A stretch of 64,000 bases of DNA, taken from contig JAMPFD010000007.1 in the NCBI GenBank assembly GCA_023664625.1, positions 1 through 64,000 of the forward strand. Reading direction: 5' to 3'. Made by a program: the position numbers and the translations under genes. Shown here piece after piece: positions 44,363-52,261 of this stretch (its first letter is position 1; every line of letters starts with the position of its first letter). The notes beneath the pieces were generated by a model. The model was given only the letters and a program-made list of their open reading frames with translations. It did no database searches and had not been told where the DNA came from. The stretch comes from Bacillota bacterium. Its GTDB lineage: Bacteria > Bacteroidota > Bacteroidia > Bacteroidales > Bacteroidaceae.

Positions 44363-44400
44363 TTAAATATATTTAATTGTCGTGTGTTTGAACGACAATT
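44363..44400. promoter_or_regulatory. Candidate repressor operator
   Basis: Two adjoining palindromes between the divergent genes: TTAAATATATTTAA (44363-44376) and AATTGTCGT-8 nt-ACGACAATT (44375-44400, perfect 9-bp arms). The second ends 3 bp before the -33 box of the early promoter. Confidence 0.6.
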
Positions 44401-44402
44401 TC

Positions 44403-44433
44403 TTTGTTAAATCAGACATTTGTCTTACCTTTG
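44403..44433 (+). promoter_or_regulatory. Early rightward prophage promoter
   Basis: Close to the ideal Bacteroidetes promoter: TTTG at 44403-44406, 19-bp spacer, TACCTTTG at 44426-44433. Confidence 0.8.
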
Positions 44434-44472
44434 CATTCAAAATTACTAAAAAGTAACAAAAATACCAAAGAA

Positions 44473-44667
44473 ATGGACATTAAATTACTGAAAACTGCCA
44501 CATTGGCAGAAGCATTATCGGAAATGTCTCTCGGTGAAACGGCAATTGCGCCAAAAGGATATAAACCTGAGACCGTCAGAAAGACATGCACAGAGTTGAA
44601 GAATAAGGGATACCTGTTTTCTACGACAATGAGAGCAGGTGTGCAGACCATAACACGATTAAAATAA
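44473..44667 (+). CDS. Small early protein, winged-helix-like
   Basis: 64 residues from the ATG at 44473 (an upstream TTG lies in the promoter). The sequence LAEALSEMSLGETAIAPKG then ETVRKTCTELKNKGYLFSTTMRAG resembles a small helix-turn-helix with a wing, as in phage antirepressor or Cro-like proteins. First gene of the early operon, so a Cro role is possible. Confidence 0.65.
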   Translation: MDIKLLKTATLAEALSEMSLGETAIAPKGYKPETVRKTCTELKNKGYLFSTTMRAGVQTITRLK

Positions 44668-44677
44668 GCAATTGCCT

Positions 44678-44839
44678 ATGGCAACCACTCACGTATTTCA
44701 AGATGCACTCGGCTGCACTTTCGTAGTCAACGTGCGCAGGAACGGCACAGCCAAGTGGCGCAAGACAATCTACAAATCCATTGTCCACGCTCGCAGAGCA
44801 ATCAATCGTTGGGCAGAGGGCGCAGTAAAGGAAATTTAA
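44678..44839 (+). CDS. Small protein, hypothetical (53 aa)
   Basis: Basic peptide starting MATTHVFQDALGCTFVVNV and continuing with Arg/Lys/Trp-rich sequence (RRNGTAKWRKTIYKS). ATG lies 10 bp after the preceding stop; next gene follows 13 bp later. No family recognised, but the packing supports translation. Confidence 0.55.
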   Translation: MATTHVFQDALGCTFVVNVRRNGTAKWRKTIYKSIVHARRAINRWAEGAVKEI

Positions 44840-44852
44840 ATAATTATTATTT

Positions 44853-44984
44853 ATGAATTCAGTTGAAATTGCAAATTTACTAATGGATATTCGTCATGAA
44901 CTTATTTCAGAACTTGGCGATTTGCCATCTGTTGAAATTGTAGACAGAGTTCTTTCAGCTCGTATTGAGAGTGTTATTAAATAA
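44853..44984 (+). CDS. Small protein, hypothetical (43 aa)
   Basis: Acidic, helical peptide (MNSVEIANLLMDIRHELISE...). In line with the small genes around it; no function recognised. Confidence 0.5.
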   Translation: MNSVEIANLLMDIRHELISELGDLPSVEIVDRVLSARIESVIK

Positions 44985-45016
44985 AAAATATTTTAACAAA
45001 TCAAATATTTAAAGTT

Positions 45017-45196
45017 ATGAGAAAGTCAAGAGTATTGGTATCAGTTCTTCGTTACGTTATGAATGGTGACCATATTCAGCATGTAATTAAAGACCATGGT
45101 CTTGCTGCTGCCATTTATGTTGAAAAATTGCAAAATCCATTGTGTTCGAAAGTTACACTTTCGGCAAAGTATATTACAGTTATCAATGAAGATTAA
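45017..45196 (+). CDS. Small protein, hypothetical (59 aa)
   Basis: Starts MRKSRVLVSVLRYVMNGDHI and ends KVTLSAKYITVINED, predicted mixed alpha/beta. ATG preceded by AAAGTT at suitable distance. No family recognised. Confidence 0.55.
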   Translation: MRKSRVLVSVLRYVMNGDHIQHVIKDHGLAAAIYVEKLQNPLCSKVTLSAKYITVINED

Positions 45197-45248
45197 TATG
45201 AAAACAATAAAGATTGAATGCGTTCATCAATACTGGAGTAGAAATTAA

Positions 45249-45380
45249 ATGACAGCAAATACAAACCCCATCTGCGCAAAATGCCCTCACGCTTCAAATA
45301 TATTAAACGGAAGATATTGCAACCTGTTGGAAAGGAGCGTTGAGTATGCAAAAGTACCAATATGCAGGGCAAACAACTAA
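45249..45380 (+). CDS. Small four-cysteine protein, possible zinc finger (43 aa)
   Basis: ICAKCPHASN, GRYC and PIC give four cysteines in CxxC...C...C order, consistent with one zinc site. Many phage early operons have such knuckle proteins. No defined function. Confidence 0.5.
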   Translation: MTANTNPICAKCPHASNILNGRYCNLLERSVEYAKVPICRANN

Positions 45381-45393
45381 ATAAATAATCAAT

Positions 45394-45645
45394 ATGAACA
45401 AGACAATTTCAATAATTCGCATAGCCGTCCTTTTCGTGATATTCTCGTTCGGTATGCTATTCCTCTTTGGTGAGGAGCATGGAGATAGCGCATGGACTCT
45501 TATCCAAATCATAACTGACAAGGCTCTTGCCCTCGGTGCATTTTACCTTGTCGGAAAACTCTACAAGCGTTGGAGCAAGATAGACCAGTTCCTGATAACT
45601 TACGACAAGATGTGTAACGAAGTCATGGACGGGGAGGACGAATAA
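45394..45645 (+). CDS. Small membrane protein with two spans
   Basis: 83 residues: first span SIIRIAVLFVIFSFGMLFLF (about 5-25), short loop GEEHGDSAW, second span around ITDKALALGAFYLVGKLY, then an acidic cytoplasmic tail. Such proteins are frequent in Bacteroidales phages; function not known. Overlaps the next ATG (TAATG). Confidence 0.7.
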   Translation: MNKTISIIRIAVLFVIFSFGMLFLFGEEHGDSAWTLIQIITDKALALGAFYLVGKLYKRWSKIDQFLITYDKMCNEVMDGEDE

Positions 45646-45914
45646 TGAGTATTGAGTTTACAGATAAGAGCGTCCCTTACAATGTCTTCGTCAATGACGT
45701 TGCGACTCGTGTAGTTCGATTGCTCAATGCTGAAAAGGCAGACCCAGAACGCATCAGTCAGCGCACGGCATACGCGATGTTCGGACGTGGTAATGTGGAC
45801 CGTTGGCGAAAGCAGGGAAAGATACAACCCTGCAAACGCCCCGGCAAAGTAGAATACGTTACAGCCGACTTGCGCAAATTGCAGCGCACGCAACAAGATT
45901 ATTTCAACCTATAA
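45645..45914 (+). CDS. Small DNA-binding-like protein (excisionase-like)
   Basis: 89 residues. ISQRTAYAMFGRGNVDRWRKQGKIQPCKRPGK fits a helix-turn-helix with a following wing of the MerR/excisionase type (TAYAMFGRGNVDRWRKQGKI), then Y-V-T-A-D-L-RKL. It may be the excisionase or a regulator; no integrase in view to support this. Confidence 0.5.
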   Translation: MSIEFTDKSVPYNVFVNDVATRVVRLLNAEKADPERISQRTAYAMFGRGNVDRWRKQGKIQPCKRPGKVEYVTADLRKLQRTQQDYFNL

Positions 45915-45929
45915 ACGACAATAAAAAAA

Positions 45930-46178
45930 ATGGATTACGCAATATACAAAACGCATGACGGCAAGTATCCTAATATGATATACCGCTTCACTCAGCAGAA
46001 GTGCAACCATAGGGCAAAGAAAGCCGCTGAAACAAAGTTGCATGAAATGTGGCTTCGTGTGGCGACATGCACCGAACGCTTTCGGAACGCAAGTTACAAC
46101 AACCTCGAATTTTCCTACGACCTCATGACGAGTGCCACTACAAAAGAACGCATACGCTTCTACATAGACAGATTATAA
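45930..46178 (+). CDS. Hypothetical protein (82 aa)
   Basis: Basic, helical protein (HRAKKAAETKLHEMWLRVAT) with no recognised domain. Sits just before the tRNA-like sequence. Confidence 0.6.
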   Translation: MDYAIYKTHDGKYPNMIYRFTQQKCNHRAKKAAETKLHEMWLRVATCTERFRNASYNNLEFSYDLMTSATTKERIRFYIDRL

Positions 46179-46187
46179 CACAAAACT

Positions 46188-46267
46188 GGACGGGTAGATA
46201 ATCTCAATTGGATAGAGGCTCGTAAAACGGAAACGAGTGGTTGCAGGTTCGAGTCCTGCCCCGTTCA
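46188..46267 (+). tRNA. Degenerate tRNA-like sequence (pseudo-tRNA)
   Basis: Acceptor stem GGACGGG (46188-46194) pairs fully with CCCGTTC (46260-46266; one G.U), T arm GCAGG-TTCGAGT-CCTGC is perfect, and D loop CAATTGGATA is canonical. Two departures: seven nucleotides instead of two before the D stem, and a nine-nucleotide anticodon loop AAAACGGAA closed by CTCGT / ACGAG, without the usual U33. CCA is not encoded. It may be a decayed phage tRNA, or a structure kept for another purpose. Arg (ACG) is the nearest anticodon reading but is not reliable. Confidence 0.55.
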
Positions 46268-46291
46268 CTATAGTTTAACAAATAAACAATT

Positions 46292-48259
46292 ATGAAAGCA
46301 ATACAATTGAAATCTCTCACGCTTCGCAATTGGCGAGGCGAGAAAGAGAGAACCACGGAGTTCAACCTCGGCAGTGTCACTCGCATCTGCGGTAGCAACG
46401 GTTTGGGCAAGTCACGGCACATGGATGCCTTTTGCTGGCTCTTGTTTGGCAAAGACAGTAAAGACCGCAAGGACTTCAACCTGCGAACAGCTGACGAACA
46501 CGGCAATGCCTTGCAGCATTGCGAGTGCTCGGTAGAAGGCACGCTCATCGTTGATGGTGTTGAGATAAACATCAAGCGAGAGTACAAGGAGAAGTGGACG
46601 AAACCACGAGGACAGGCAGAAGAAGTCTTTGGTGGCAACGTAACCGAATGTACTTGGAACGGTGTTCCTGTGCGCGTTGGCGACTACAAGGAGCGTATCA
46701 ATAAGGAAATCATTGATGAAAACCTTTTCAAGATGCTCACCAATACAGAATACTTTCTGTCGCTCAAACCTGATGTGCAACGTGAAGCCCTGCTTGCAAT
46801 CGCTGGCGTTAAGAGTGATGCAGAAATCGCTGCTTCCAACGAGGACTTTGTCGCCCTCCTTGATATGCTGAGCGGAAAATCCTTGTCCGACTACCGCAAA
46901 CAGGTAGCAGCAGAGAAAAAACGCTTGAAGACACAGGCCTCGGAAATCCAGCCTCGCATTGACCAGACCAATAAGATGAAGCCTGAGGCAGACGACTGGG
47001 ATATGCTGCAAGGTATGTTGGACGAGAAAAAGAAAGAGCTTGACGATGTTGCAGAACTCCTGCACTCTGAGGATGCTCGCAAGCAGTCCGCACTTGACAA
47101 AAAAGCTGCTCTTAACCGTGAGAAGAAGAGCCTTGAACAGCAACAGCAGGACATCATCAATGACGAGCGGAAGCGTTTACAGGCAGAAGCTGACAATCAG
47201 AACGAGAAACGCACCTCTATTGAAAAAGAGTTGAAAAACATTCACTCTGAGCGTTCAGACTGCAACATTGACATTTCACGCACACAGAAACGCATTGATT
47301 ACCTCAGCCACCAAATCAACAGCATCACAGATGAACTCGCAAAGCTGCGCTCTGAATGGTCAAAAATCCGCAAAACACAATACACAGTCTCGGACACCTG
47401 TCCACACTGCGGACAGCGTTTGCCGGAAGAGATGTTGCAAGATGCACTGAGGAAGTCCAATGAACACAAGGCAAAACAGCTCTCCGACAACAAGAGCAAG
47501 GGCAAATCGCTCGCTTCTCAGCTTGCATCTTACGAAGAAGAGTTGGCAACACGCAATGAGGAACTTAAAAAACTCAACCAGAAGCTATCATCTATTGATG
47601 AGTGCATCAGTGGTCTATACTCTCAACTGAATACAGCTCCCAAGGTAGTTGCTTCTGAACCTATTGCCGACAGACTTCCTGCTTATGTCGAAATCAAGAA
47701 ACGGCTGGACGAGATAGCACAAGAGGCTGATAACGTTGCTACAACGCAAACGGACGAGTCTCTTCTGGAACGTCAGAAGATGGTGCAGACTGCAATCAAG
47801 AATATTGAAGCTGCACTCAATAACCGTACAGCAATCGCCAAGGCAGACAAGGAGATTGCACGACTGGAAGCAGAGGGGCGTGACCTCGCACAAAAGATTG
47901 CCGACATTGAGAAGCGTGAATTTGTTGCAGCACAATTCTCTCGTGCTCGCATCGAAGACTGCGAGAGCCGACTGAACTCCATGTTCGATATGGTAAAATG
48001 GAAGCTCTTTGACACTACACTTGACGGCAACGAGTTTGAGACCTGCATCCCAATGATTGGCGGTGTAGCCTACGGCACTTGCAACACGGCAAAGCAAGTT
48101 AATGCAGGCATTGACATCACCAATACACTGGCAAAGCACTACGAGATATACGCTCCGATGTTCATTGACCGTGCAGAGAGCGTGAACACGTTCATCGCCT
48201 CTAACGCACAGATGATATTCTTGCAAGTAACTAATGACACCCAATTAACAATCAAATAA
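46292..48259 (+). CDS. Rad50/SbcC-like ATPase with zinc hook
   Basis: 655 residues. Walker A GSNGLGKS at residues 34-41, a long coiled coil from about 190 to 560, interrupted near residue 370 by CPHCGQRLP, the CxxC zinc hook through which Rad50-type dimers join. The C-terminal lobe ends with APMFIDRAESVN, which takes the place of Walker B and the D loop. It is about half the length of SbcC, as usual for phage forms. Position directly before a RecT-like gene and an MBL-fold gene points to DNA end processing in phage recombination. Confidence 0.85.
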   Translation: MKAIQLKSLTLRNWRGEKERTTEFNLGSVTRICGSNGLGKSRHMDAFCWLLFGKDSKDRKDFNLRTADEHGNALQHCECSVEGTLIVDGVEINIKREYKEKWTKPRGQAEEVFGGNVTECTWNGVPVRVGDYKERINKEIIDENLFKMLTNTEYFLSLKPDVQREALLAIAGVKSDAEIAASNEDFVALLDMLSGKSLSDYRKQVAAEKKRLKTQASEIQPRIDQTNKMKPEADDWDMLQGMLDEKKKELDDVAELLHSEDARKQSALDKKAALNREKKSLEQQQQDIINDERKRLQAEADNQNEKRTSIEKELKNIHSERSDCNIDISRTQKRIDYLSHQINSITDELAKLRSEWSKIRKTQYTVSDTCPHCGQRLPEEMLQDALRKSNEHKAKQLSDNKSKGKSLASQLASYEEELATRNEELKKLNQKLSSIDECISGLYSQLNTAPKVVASEPIADRLPAYVEIKKRLDEIAQEADNVATTQTDESLLERQKMVQTAIKNIEAALNNRTAIAKADKEIARLEAEGRDLAQKIADIEKREFVAAQFSRARIEDCESRLNSMFDMVKWKLFDTTLDGNEFETCIPMIGGVAYGTCNTAKQVNAGIDITNTLAKHYEIYAPMFIDRAESVNTFIASNAQMIFLQVTNDTQLTIK

Positions 48260-48279
48260 CAATTTAACAACAAAAAATT

Positions 48280-49161
48280 ATGGGAAACGAAAGACAACTC
48301 TCACCTGTTGCACAGCAGCAGAACACAATGCCTGTAGGTATTGACTTCTTCAATCCGGCAGTTTACGAACAGCTGTCTAAACTTGCGAATTCCAGCCTCA
48401 TTCCTGATTCATACCGCATTGGTGGTGTAGTCGGTGGCAAGACTGGCGAAGGACCGAGGAAAACCGTATCAGAAGCGGAAGCGATTGCAAACTGCATGAT
48501 TGCATTTGATGTCGCAAAGCGTATCAATGCAGCACCGCTGATGGTGATGCAGAACCTCTACATCGTGTATGGTCGTCCGTCATGGTCTTCAAAATTCCTC
48601 ATCGCTACCATCAATACTTGCGGACGCTTCGAACCTTTGAAGTTTGAGATGACAAAGGACGGTGTATGTAGCAATGGTGTTCAAAATGTCAAGTGTGTCG
48701 CTTGGACTACAACGAGAGGGGTTACTCATGAAGCTGACGGCACTCCTGTAACATCAAAGTCGCTAAGCGCACTGCGTGGCACTGCCGTAACAATCCAAAT
48801 GGCGGTAGATGAGGGCTGGTACACTAAGAACGGCTCAAAGTGGCGCACAATGCCTGAGCAGATGCTACGCTACCGTGCTGCCTCGTTCTGGTGTACGGTC
48901 TATGCTCCTGAGCTGGGTATGGGAATGCGTACCGTTGAAGAGAATGTGGAAGATGCCGACTATGTAGATGTTACCGAAAAGGTAGAGGAAGAGATAACCA
49001 CACTCGGTAACAAGAAAACCATCAGCTTCAATGATGCTGCCGATGGTTCGGGCATTGATGTTGACCCAGAAACAGGCGAAATCAAGACAGCTCCCGCCCC
49101 TATTCCTGCTGAGAACGAACAGCCAGACACAACAGCGGAAGAAGACGGTCCCGGATATTAA
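48280..49161 (+). CDS. RecT-family single-strand annealing protein
   Basis: 293 residues. The family core is visible at about 60-215, with DVAKRINAAPLMVMQNLYIV, KWRTMPEQMLRYRAASFWCTVYAPEL and the preceding WYTKNGSKW turn. The C-terminal 70 residues are acidic and low in complexity, as in many annealing proteins that bind SSB. It pairs complementary strands during phage recombination. Twenty base pairs after the Rad50-like gene. Confidence 0.82.
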   Translation: MGNERQLSPVAQQQNTMPVGIDFFNPAVYEQLSKLANSSLIPDSYRIGGVVGGKTGEGPRKTVSEAEAIANCMIAFDVAKRINAAPLMVMQNLYIVYGRPSWSSKFLIATINTCGRFEPLKFEMTKDGVCSNGVQNVKCVAWTTTRGVTHEADGTPVTSKSLSALRGTAVTIQMAVDEGWYTKNGSKWRTMPEQMLRYRAASFWCTVYAPELGMGMRTVEENVEDADYVDVTEKVEEEITTLGNKKTISFNDAADGSGIDVDPETGEIKTAPAPIPAENEQPDTTAEEDGPGY

Positions 49162-49173
49162 ACCATCTGCACT

Positions 49174-49923
49174 ATGATACTCCGTGTATTAGGTTCTTCA
49201 TCAAGTGGCAACTGCTACCTACTCCAGTCGGAAACGGCTGGAGAGGTACTTGCCATTGAAGCTGGCATCAAGTTCGATAAGGTAAAGCAGGCACTCGACT
49301 TCAACATCAATCGTGTTGTCGGCTGCATCATCAGCCATGAGCATGGCGACCACGCCAAGTATATTCCTGACTTCATCAATGCTTGTATCCCTTGCTACAT
49401 GAGCCAAGGCACCAAACATGCTATCGGAGCTTCCGGCAACTACTGGGCAAAAGGTATGCTGCCGCAAGAGAAAGTGGTAATAGGCGGCTTCAAAGTCATG
49501 TCCTTCCTTGTCCAGCATGATGCCAAAGAGCCTTTCGGCTACCTGATTCAGCATAAAGAGTGCGGGACAGTCCTCTTCGCCACTGACACATATTTCTTGC
49601 AGTACACCTTTGATGGCATTAACAATGTCATGTTAGAGTGTAACTATCAAAAAGAAATACTTGATGCAAACCTCGAAACTGGGCGCATTGACAAACGTAG
49701 GTACGACCGTACACTGCAATCGCACATGTCATTTGATAACTGCATCCGCACGCTGCAAGCAAACGACCTCTCGCAAGTCTGCAATATCGTACTGCTCCAC
49801 CTTTCGGACGGCAACAGCAATGAACATGAATTCGTCCGGAATATTCAAGCTCTCTACCCTGAAATAGAGGTAACAGCTGCGACAGGTGGACTATCACTGA
49901 CATTCAACAAACAACCATATTAA
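49174..49923 (+). CDS. MBL-fold metal-dependent hydrolase
   Basis: 249 residues. SSSSGNCYLL at the N terminus and HEHGDH (His55, His57, Asp59, His60) are the metallo-beta-lactamase signature; a later Asp in ATDTY and His in LLHLSDGN complete the metal site. Closest in style to YycJ/WalJ-type MBL proteins, some of which are 5' exonucleases. Placed after RecT, it may be the nuclease that makes single strands for annealing. Confidence 0.82.
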   Translation: MILRVLGSSSSGNCYLLQSETAGEVLAIEAGIKFDKVKQALDFNINRVVGCIISHEHGDHAKYIPDFINACIPCYMSQGTKHAIGASGNYWAKGMLPQEKVVIGGFKVMSFLVQHDAKEPFGYLIQHKECGTVLFATDTYFLQYTFDGINNVMLECNYQKEILDANLETGRIDKRRYDRTLQSHMSFDNCIRTLQANDLSQVCNIVLLHLSDGNSNEHEFVRNIQALYPEIEVTAATGGLSLTFNKQPY

Positions 49924-49935
49924 AATTCAACTACA

Positions 49936-50223
49936 ATGACAAAAACAGAAATTGTTGAGCATATCATCAACACAACAACTCTCAGCCGCTCACAGGCTCA
50001 GACAGCAGTAGAGTGCGTTATCAACGCTATTACTGATTCACTCACAAAGGGCGAAAGCGTATATCTACGTGGCTTCGCAACTATCAAAGCGCACACCACC
50101 AAAGAGCGCAAGGCTCGCAACATCAACAAGGGCACGACAATGACTATTCCTGCCCAGAGAACCGTGAAATTCCAACTCAGCAGACAACTCAAAAACCGCA
50201 TGAACAATAAAACAGAACTTTAA
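49936..50223 (+). CDS. HU/IHF-family DNA-binding protein
   Basis: 95 residues. MTKTEIVEHIINTTTLSRSQAQ, SVYLRGFATIKAHTTKERKARN and the beta-arm TIPAQRTVKFQLS are those of HU/IHF. It bends DNA as a dimer and may assist recombination, replication or packaging of the phage. Confidence 0.92.
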   Translation: MTKTEIVEHIINTTTLSRSQAQTAVECVINAITDSLTKGESVYLRGFATIKAHTTKERKARNINKGTTMTIPAQRTVKFQLSRQLKNRMNNKTEL

Positions 50224-50260
50224 GACATACATAGGTACAAAAACCATTAAGGCTGCGCCT

Positions 50261-50608
50261 ATGACCTACCACGAAGCTGGACAGAAAGGTCTTATCCGTG
50301 AATACAAGAAAGACGTAAAAGAGCAGTATGGTTATAGAGTTCAGTATGCTGACGGTTACGAAAGCTGGTCTCCAGCAGAACCGTTCGAGGCTTCCTATAA
50401 GGTTGCCGAAACTCACATTGAACGCATGAAACTTGAACTCGCTGAACTCAGCGACAAAATCAGTAAAGCTACAAAGGCAATGTTCAATGTTGATTTGCTG
50501 GATAAATCTCAACGTGCTGCTTTGCGTAGACAACTGAAACCTATGCTTGAATATGCAGGAGTGCTGTTATGGCGTATAGAAATGGTAACAGAGGAGGACA
50601 AACAATGA
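50261..50608 (+). CDS. Hypothetical phage protein (115 aa)
   Basis: N-terminal YRVQYADGYESWSPAEPFEASY is followed by a helical, charged C-terminal half. The first part is a pattern seen in uncharacterised Bacteroidales phage proteins. Stop overlaps the next start (ATGA). Confidence 0.7.
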   Translation: MTYHEAGQKGLIREYKKDVKEQYGYRVQYADGYESWSPAEPFEASYKVAETHIERMKLELAELSDKISKATKAMFNVDLLDKSQRAALRRQLKPMLEYAGVLLWRIEMVTEEDKQ

Positions 50609-51087
50609 GAAGTAGAACAGCAACTTGGTTTGAAACCAAAGTCCGCTATGAGAAAACAATGGAGGATGGCTCGCAGAAGAAAGTAGTCGAAACAAATGTT
50701 GTAGATGCAGTATCGTTCACAGAGGCAGAGAAACGGACCAATGAAAACGTGGGTGCTTTCATCAGTGGAGAGTTTAGTATCATTGCGGAAAAGATTGCAT
50801 CATATCACGAGGTGTTCTTCAGTGACAATGAATGCGATGATAAGTGGTACAAAGCAAAGCTCCAGTTCATAACACTTGATGAGAAGACGAGCAGAGAAAA
50901 GCGTTCAACGGTCTATTACCTCGTTCAGGCGCACAACATCGACAATGCCAAAAAGTACATCAAGGAGTTCATGGACGGAACAATGAATGACTACGAAATC
51001 ATGGCAATCTCCGACACACCAATTATGGATGTGTATGAGTACAAACAGAAGACGGAAGAAAACAATGACACTTCAAGAACTGATTAA
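50605..51087 (+). CDS. DUF4494 family protein
   Basis: 160 residues from the ATG at 50605. TATWFETKVRYEKTMEDGSQKKV and VDAVSFTEAEKR with EFMDGTMNDYEIMAISDTPIMDV are typical of DUF4494 proteins of Bacteroidetes phages and plasmids. No function known. Confidence 0.8.
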   Translation: MRSRTATWFETKVRYEKTMEDGSQKKVVETNVVDAVSFTEAEKRTNENVGAFISGEFSIIAEKIASYHEVFFSDNECDDKWYKAKLQFITLDEKTSREKRSTVYYLVQAHNIDNAKKYIKEFMDGTMNDYEIMAISDTPIMDVYEYKQKTEENNDTSRTD

Positions 51088-51481
51088 GGCGGCACAACAG
51101 AACAAACTGCACCGCAAGCGACCGTCTGATGAGGAACACCAAATACAATGTTCCTGTGTCCGCTGGTTCAACCTGCAATATCCATCATTGAAGGGGCGGC
51201 TATTTGCCGTCCCCAATGGTGGCAAACGTGACGAGGTTACAGCAGCGAAACTGATAGCCGAGGGCGTTGTGGCTGGTGTCGCAGACCTCATTCTTCTGAA
51301 AAGTAATAGCCAGTATGGTGCATTGCTCATCGAAATGAAGACACCTAAAGGTAGACAGTCGGAGTCACAAAAGAAATGGCAACTAAATATTTGTTCGAAA
51401 GACGAATACAAATATGTGGTGTGTCGTTCGATTGATGACTTCATGCGTGAGGTAAAAGATTATTTGAGAAATAGTAACTAA
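51065..51481 (+). CDS. VRR-NUC domain nuclease
   Basis: 138 residues from the ATG at 51065 (overlaps the previous gene by 23 bp). PD-(D/E)XK core: FAVPNGGKRD, GVADLILL (catalytic Asp) and LLIEMKTPKG (Glu-x-Lys), then QSESQKKW. VRR-NUC phage nucleases cleave branched DNA such as Holliday junctions. It sits between recombination and replication genes. Confidence 0.88.
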   Translation: MTLQELIKAAQQNKLHRKRPSDEEHQIQCSCVRWFNLQYPSLKGRLFAVPNGGKRDEVTAAKLIAEGVVAGVADLILLKSNSQYGALLIEMKTPKGRQSESQKKWQLNICSKDEYKYVVCRSIDDFMREVKDYLRNSN

Positions 51482-51490
51482 TTGTCGAAT

Positions 51491-52261
51491 ATGGCACGAA
51501 CTTCAAAGCGAGGTCTTGAATACTTCCCGATGGATATAGATATATTCAGCGACCTCAAAATAAGGAAATTAATCAAATATCAAGGTGGAAAAGCCATAAC
51601 GATATATGCTCTCCTGCTCTGCAATATCTATAAACAGGGGTATTACATGGAGTGGGACAAAGAGTTGCCTTTCATTTGCTCGGAGCTTACGGGGTTTGAC
51701 GAGGCGTATATATCCGAGGTTATCAAAACCTGCCTGACATTGGGGTTGTTTTCAAGCGAACTCTACGAAACGAGGGGCGTGCTTACATCACGAGGCATAC
51801 AGGAACGTTACGAACGTATATGCGCACAATGCCGGAGAGCTTGTCGCATCATCGAATATAACTTGCTATTGCCCGATGAAGACCAACAATCCCATATAGA
51901 CAGACAACCAACAGTAGTAACAGAGCCTCAACCTGCACAACAATCGCTTGGGACTCTTGATAAAGAAATTGAAATATTGAAAAACGAAACGGTCTGGCTT
52001 GACCAGTTGCAGGTGCTTCACAGCATGGACGTGAATGCGCTGCGTGGTATGCTTGACGAGTTCAAGGTGCAATGTGCTGCCGATGGCAAAGAATGCCACA
52101 ACTGCTTACAAGATGCGAAACAACATTTCAATTCATGGTTAAGGATAGTAAGAAACAATAAAACAAAGAAAGATGATACACCTCAACGCAACGGACGAGA
52201 TAAACGTAGAGCAGGTTTTCTCAGCCCTGATGAAAAGAAAGACTACGGTGGCTCGTTTTAG
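51491..52261 (+). CDS. DUF4373 / Lin1244-type replication initiator-like protein
   Basis: 256 residues from the ATG at 51491. The N-terminal domain GLEYFPMDIDIFSDLKIRKLIKYQG is the DUF4373 (Lin1244/Lin1753) winged-helix module of phage replisome organisers. The C-terminal 60 residues, with a Cys/His-rich CHNCLQDAKQHFNSWLRI, resemble the part that touches the helicase or loader. Overlaps the DnaC-like gene by 89 bp in another frame, an unusually long overlap. Confidence 0.85.
   Translation: MARTSKRGLEYFPMDIDIFSDLKIRKLIKYQGGKAITIYALLLCNIYKQGYYMEWDKELPFICSELTGFDEAYISEVIKTCLTLGLFSSELYETRGVLTSRGIQERYERICAQCRRACRIIEYNLLLPDEDQQSHIDRQPTVVTEPQPAQQSLGTLDKEIEILKNETVWLDQLQVLHSMDVNALRGMLDEFKVQCAADGKECHNCLQDAKQHFNSWLRIVRNNKTKKDDTPQRNGRDKRRAGFLSPDEKKDYGGSF

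Noticed and set aside
45198..45248. 16-codon ORF between two small prophage genes
   Set aside because: Too short to support; could be a chance frame or upstream leader peptide.
46204..46638. Minus-strand ORF over the tRNA-like sequence and the start of the Rad50-like gene
   Set aside because: Antisense to a clear ATPase gene and to an RNA-like structure; no domain.
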